5,827 bases of DNA from an uncultured Oscillospiraceae bacterium (GTDB lineage Bacteria; Bacillota; Clostridia; Oscillospirales; Acutalibacteraceae). The position numbers and the translations under genes are program-made. The notes beneath the pieces are model-generated. The model had not been told where the DNA came from, ran no database searches, and saw nothing but the letters and a program-made list of their open reading frames with translations. The DNA lies in NCBI GenBank assembly GCA_900552225.1, contig URYX01000124.1:1-5827 (forward strand), given 5' to 3'. Below, one piece after another: positions 4,535 to 5,827 of this stretch (the stretch's first letter is position 1; every line of letters begins with the position of its first letter).

Positions 4535-5827
4535 ATGCGTTTTGCAAAAGCGGTGGTTCGCTGCCGGATTCCGATTTTGATTCTGACGCTGGTGCTGATG
4601 GTTCCCGCGGTGCTCGGCATGGTCGGGACGCGTATCAACTACGATATGCTTGACTATCTGCCGGACACCATGGACACCGTTATCGGTCAGAATGAGCTGC
4701 TGCAGGATTTCGGAAAGGGAGCCTTTTCCCTGATCGTGGTGGAGGATATGCAGCCGAAGGATGTCGCCGCGCTGTGCGACAGCATCCGTCAGGTCGAGCA
4801 CGTGGAAACGGTGCTGTGGTATTCCTCGCTGGCGGATGTCTCGATTCCGATGGAGATTCTGCCGGAGGAGATCTACAACGAATTCAATACCGATCATTCC
4901 ACGCTGGTGGCCGTCTTTTTTGACAGTGCCACCTCGGCCGATGTGACGATGGATGCCATCCGCTCCATCCGCTCCCTTGCCGGAAAGCAGTGCTTTGTGT
5001 CGGGCATGTCGGCCCTGGTGACCGACCTGAAGGATTTGTGTGAGCAGGAGGAGCCGATTTACGTAGGCCTCGCGGTGCTGTTTGCCTGCCTCGCCATGCT
5101 GCTGCTGCTCGACGGCTGGCTGGTGCCGTTTGTGTTCCTGCTCTCCATCGGCGCCATGATTCTGCTGAATCTCGGCACCAACTACTTTATGGGCGAGATT
5201 TCCTACATCACCAAGGCGCTGTCCGCGGTGCTGCAGCTGGCGGTCACCATGGACTATTCCATCTTCCTGTGGCACAGCTACAACGAGCAGCGGGAGAAAT
5301 ACAGCGATACCCACGAGGCCATGGCTGTCGCCATTCACGAGACGCTGACCAGTGTGGTGGGCAGCTCCGTCACCACTGTAGCCGGATTTGCCGCGCTGTG
5401 CTTTATGACCTTTACGCTCGGACGCGACCTCGGCATTGTCATGGCCAAGGGCGTCATCTTCGGCGTCATCGGCTGCGTCACGCTGCTGCCGTCGCTGATT
5501 CTGGTGCTGGATAAGCCGCTGCAGAGGACCAAGCACCGTTCACTGATTCCGAATATGTCGAAGCTCTCGACACGGCTGGTGAAGGTGTTCCCGGTATTCC
5601 TGGTGATCTTCGCGCTGCTGATTCCGCCGGCCTATTACGGCTACAGCAAGACCAACGATGAAGTGTATTACGACATGGGCCAGTGTCTGCCGGAGGACAT
5701 CGAGTACGTCATCGCCAACTCCAGGCTGTCGGAGGAGTTTGACATTGCCTCGACCCATATGGTGCTGGTGGACGCCAGTGTGCCGTCCCGGTCGGTGCGG
5801 AAGATGATCGACGAGATGGAGCAGGTG
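4535..5827 (+). CDS. MMPL/RND-family membrane transporter, N-terminal 431 residues (runs off window)
   Basis: The first 431 residues of a transporter of the MMPL/RND superfamily; no stop occurs before the window end. Known relatives use the proton gradient to export lipids, drugs or other hydrophobic compounds; the substrate here is unknown. Visible architecture: TM1 (about 12-30), a large extracytoplasmic loop (31-172), then TM2 (175-193), TM3 (195-213), TM4 (224-246), TM5 (278-296) and TM6 (303-326), then the second repeat starting with TM7 (350-368) and another external loop. TM4 carries the family hallmark TMDYSIFLWHSYNEQ (238-252) with the proton-relay-type pair D240-Y241; SSVTTVAGFAAL (277-288) is also typical. 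The internal duplication suggests that about 250-350 residues are missing. The ATG at 4535 follows AAAGGA (4518-4523) by 11 nt, slightly long; an in-frame TTG at 4529 is an alternative. It is divergent from the ABC operon. Confidence 0.93.
   Translation, partial: MRFAKAVVRCRIPILILTLVLMVPAVLGMVGTRINYDMLDYLPDTMDTVIGQNELLQDFGKGAFSLIVVEDMQPKDVAALCDSIRQVEHVETVLWYSSLADVSIPMEILPEEIYNEFNTDHSTLVAVFFDSATSADVTMDAIRSIRSLAGKQCFVSGMSALVTDLKDLCEQEEPIYVGLAVLFACLAMLLLLDGWLVPFVFLLSIGAMILLNLGTNYFMGEISYITKALSAVLQLAVTMDYSIFLWHSYNEQREKYSDTHEAMAVAIHETLTSVVGSSVTTVAGFAALCFMTFTLGRDLGIVMAKGVIFGVIGCVTLLPSLILVLDKPLQRTKHRSLIPNMSKLSTRLVKVFPVFLVIFALLIPPAYYGYSKTNDEVYYDMGQCLPEDIEYVIANSRLSEEFDIASTHMVLVDASVPSRSVRKMIDEMEQV

Noticed and set aside
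4226..5536. Long minus-strand open frame (436 codons) opposite the MMPL gene
   Set aside because: The plus strand encodes a recognisable MMPL protein with correct membrane topology; the reverse frame is His/Gln/Arg-rich without any recognised motif or ribosome binding site.
1..5827. CRISPR array, tRNA, insertion sequence or phage element
   Set aside because: No regularly spaced direct repeats, no cloverleaf with a recognisable T-arm, no transposase or integrase motifs, and no shift in composition were seen.

Overview
The window reads as ordinary chromosome of a GC-rich low-copy-repeat Firmicute, most likely a gut Clostridia member (Oscillospiraceae/Ruminococcaceae-like). That placement is inference. 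It rests on strong GGAGG-type ribosome binding sites, near-consensus SigA promoters (TTGACA, 17 nt, TATAAT), a lipoprotein-anchored solute-binding protein as in Gram-positive transporters, intrinsic terminators, and GC-rich codon use. I see no tRNA, rRNA, CRISPR, insertion sequence, integrase or phage gene.

Layout. Bases 1-203 are non-coding and hold two strong hairpins, one with an 18-bp perfect stem flanked by 7-bp direct repeats. Bases 204-1187 (minus) encode a 327-residue cytoplasmic protein with a TIM-barrel, glycosidase-like appearance and no assigned function. It has its own promoter (1269-1297) and a leader with two GC-rich hairpins, the first predicted to lie at the very 5' end of the RNA. 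A clean intrinsic terminator (1314-1344) separates it from the operon upstream.

Bases 1395-4115 (minus) are a compact three-gene ABC importer operon of the TrpXYZ/COG2984-COG4120-COG1101 type: lipoprotein binding protein, LivH/RbsC-like permease and ATPase, in that order, with a 14-nt gap and then a 14-nt overlap. A fully consensus promoter lies at 4201-4229. The leader is only about 80 nt, too short for the T-box that precedes some tryptophan-type members of this family, so the substrate cannot be read from regulation.

Bases 4230-4534 form a divergent intergenic region unusually rich in inverted repeats, including a possible terminator/antiterminator pair and a perfect 10-bp palindrome that contains a candidate -10 box. 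From 4535 to the window end (plus) runs the first 431 residues of an MMPL/RND-family membrane transporter, cut by the window edge.

The genes do not form one evident pathway: an amino-acid-type importer, a putative sugar or cell-wall hydrolase, and a proton-driven exporter or lipid transporter. I found no convincing new multi-gene system. The points most worth attention are the leader and intergenic RNA structures and the uncharacterised TIM-barrel protein.
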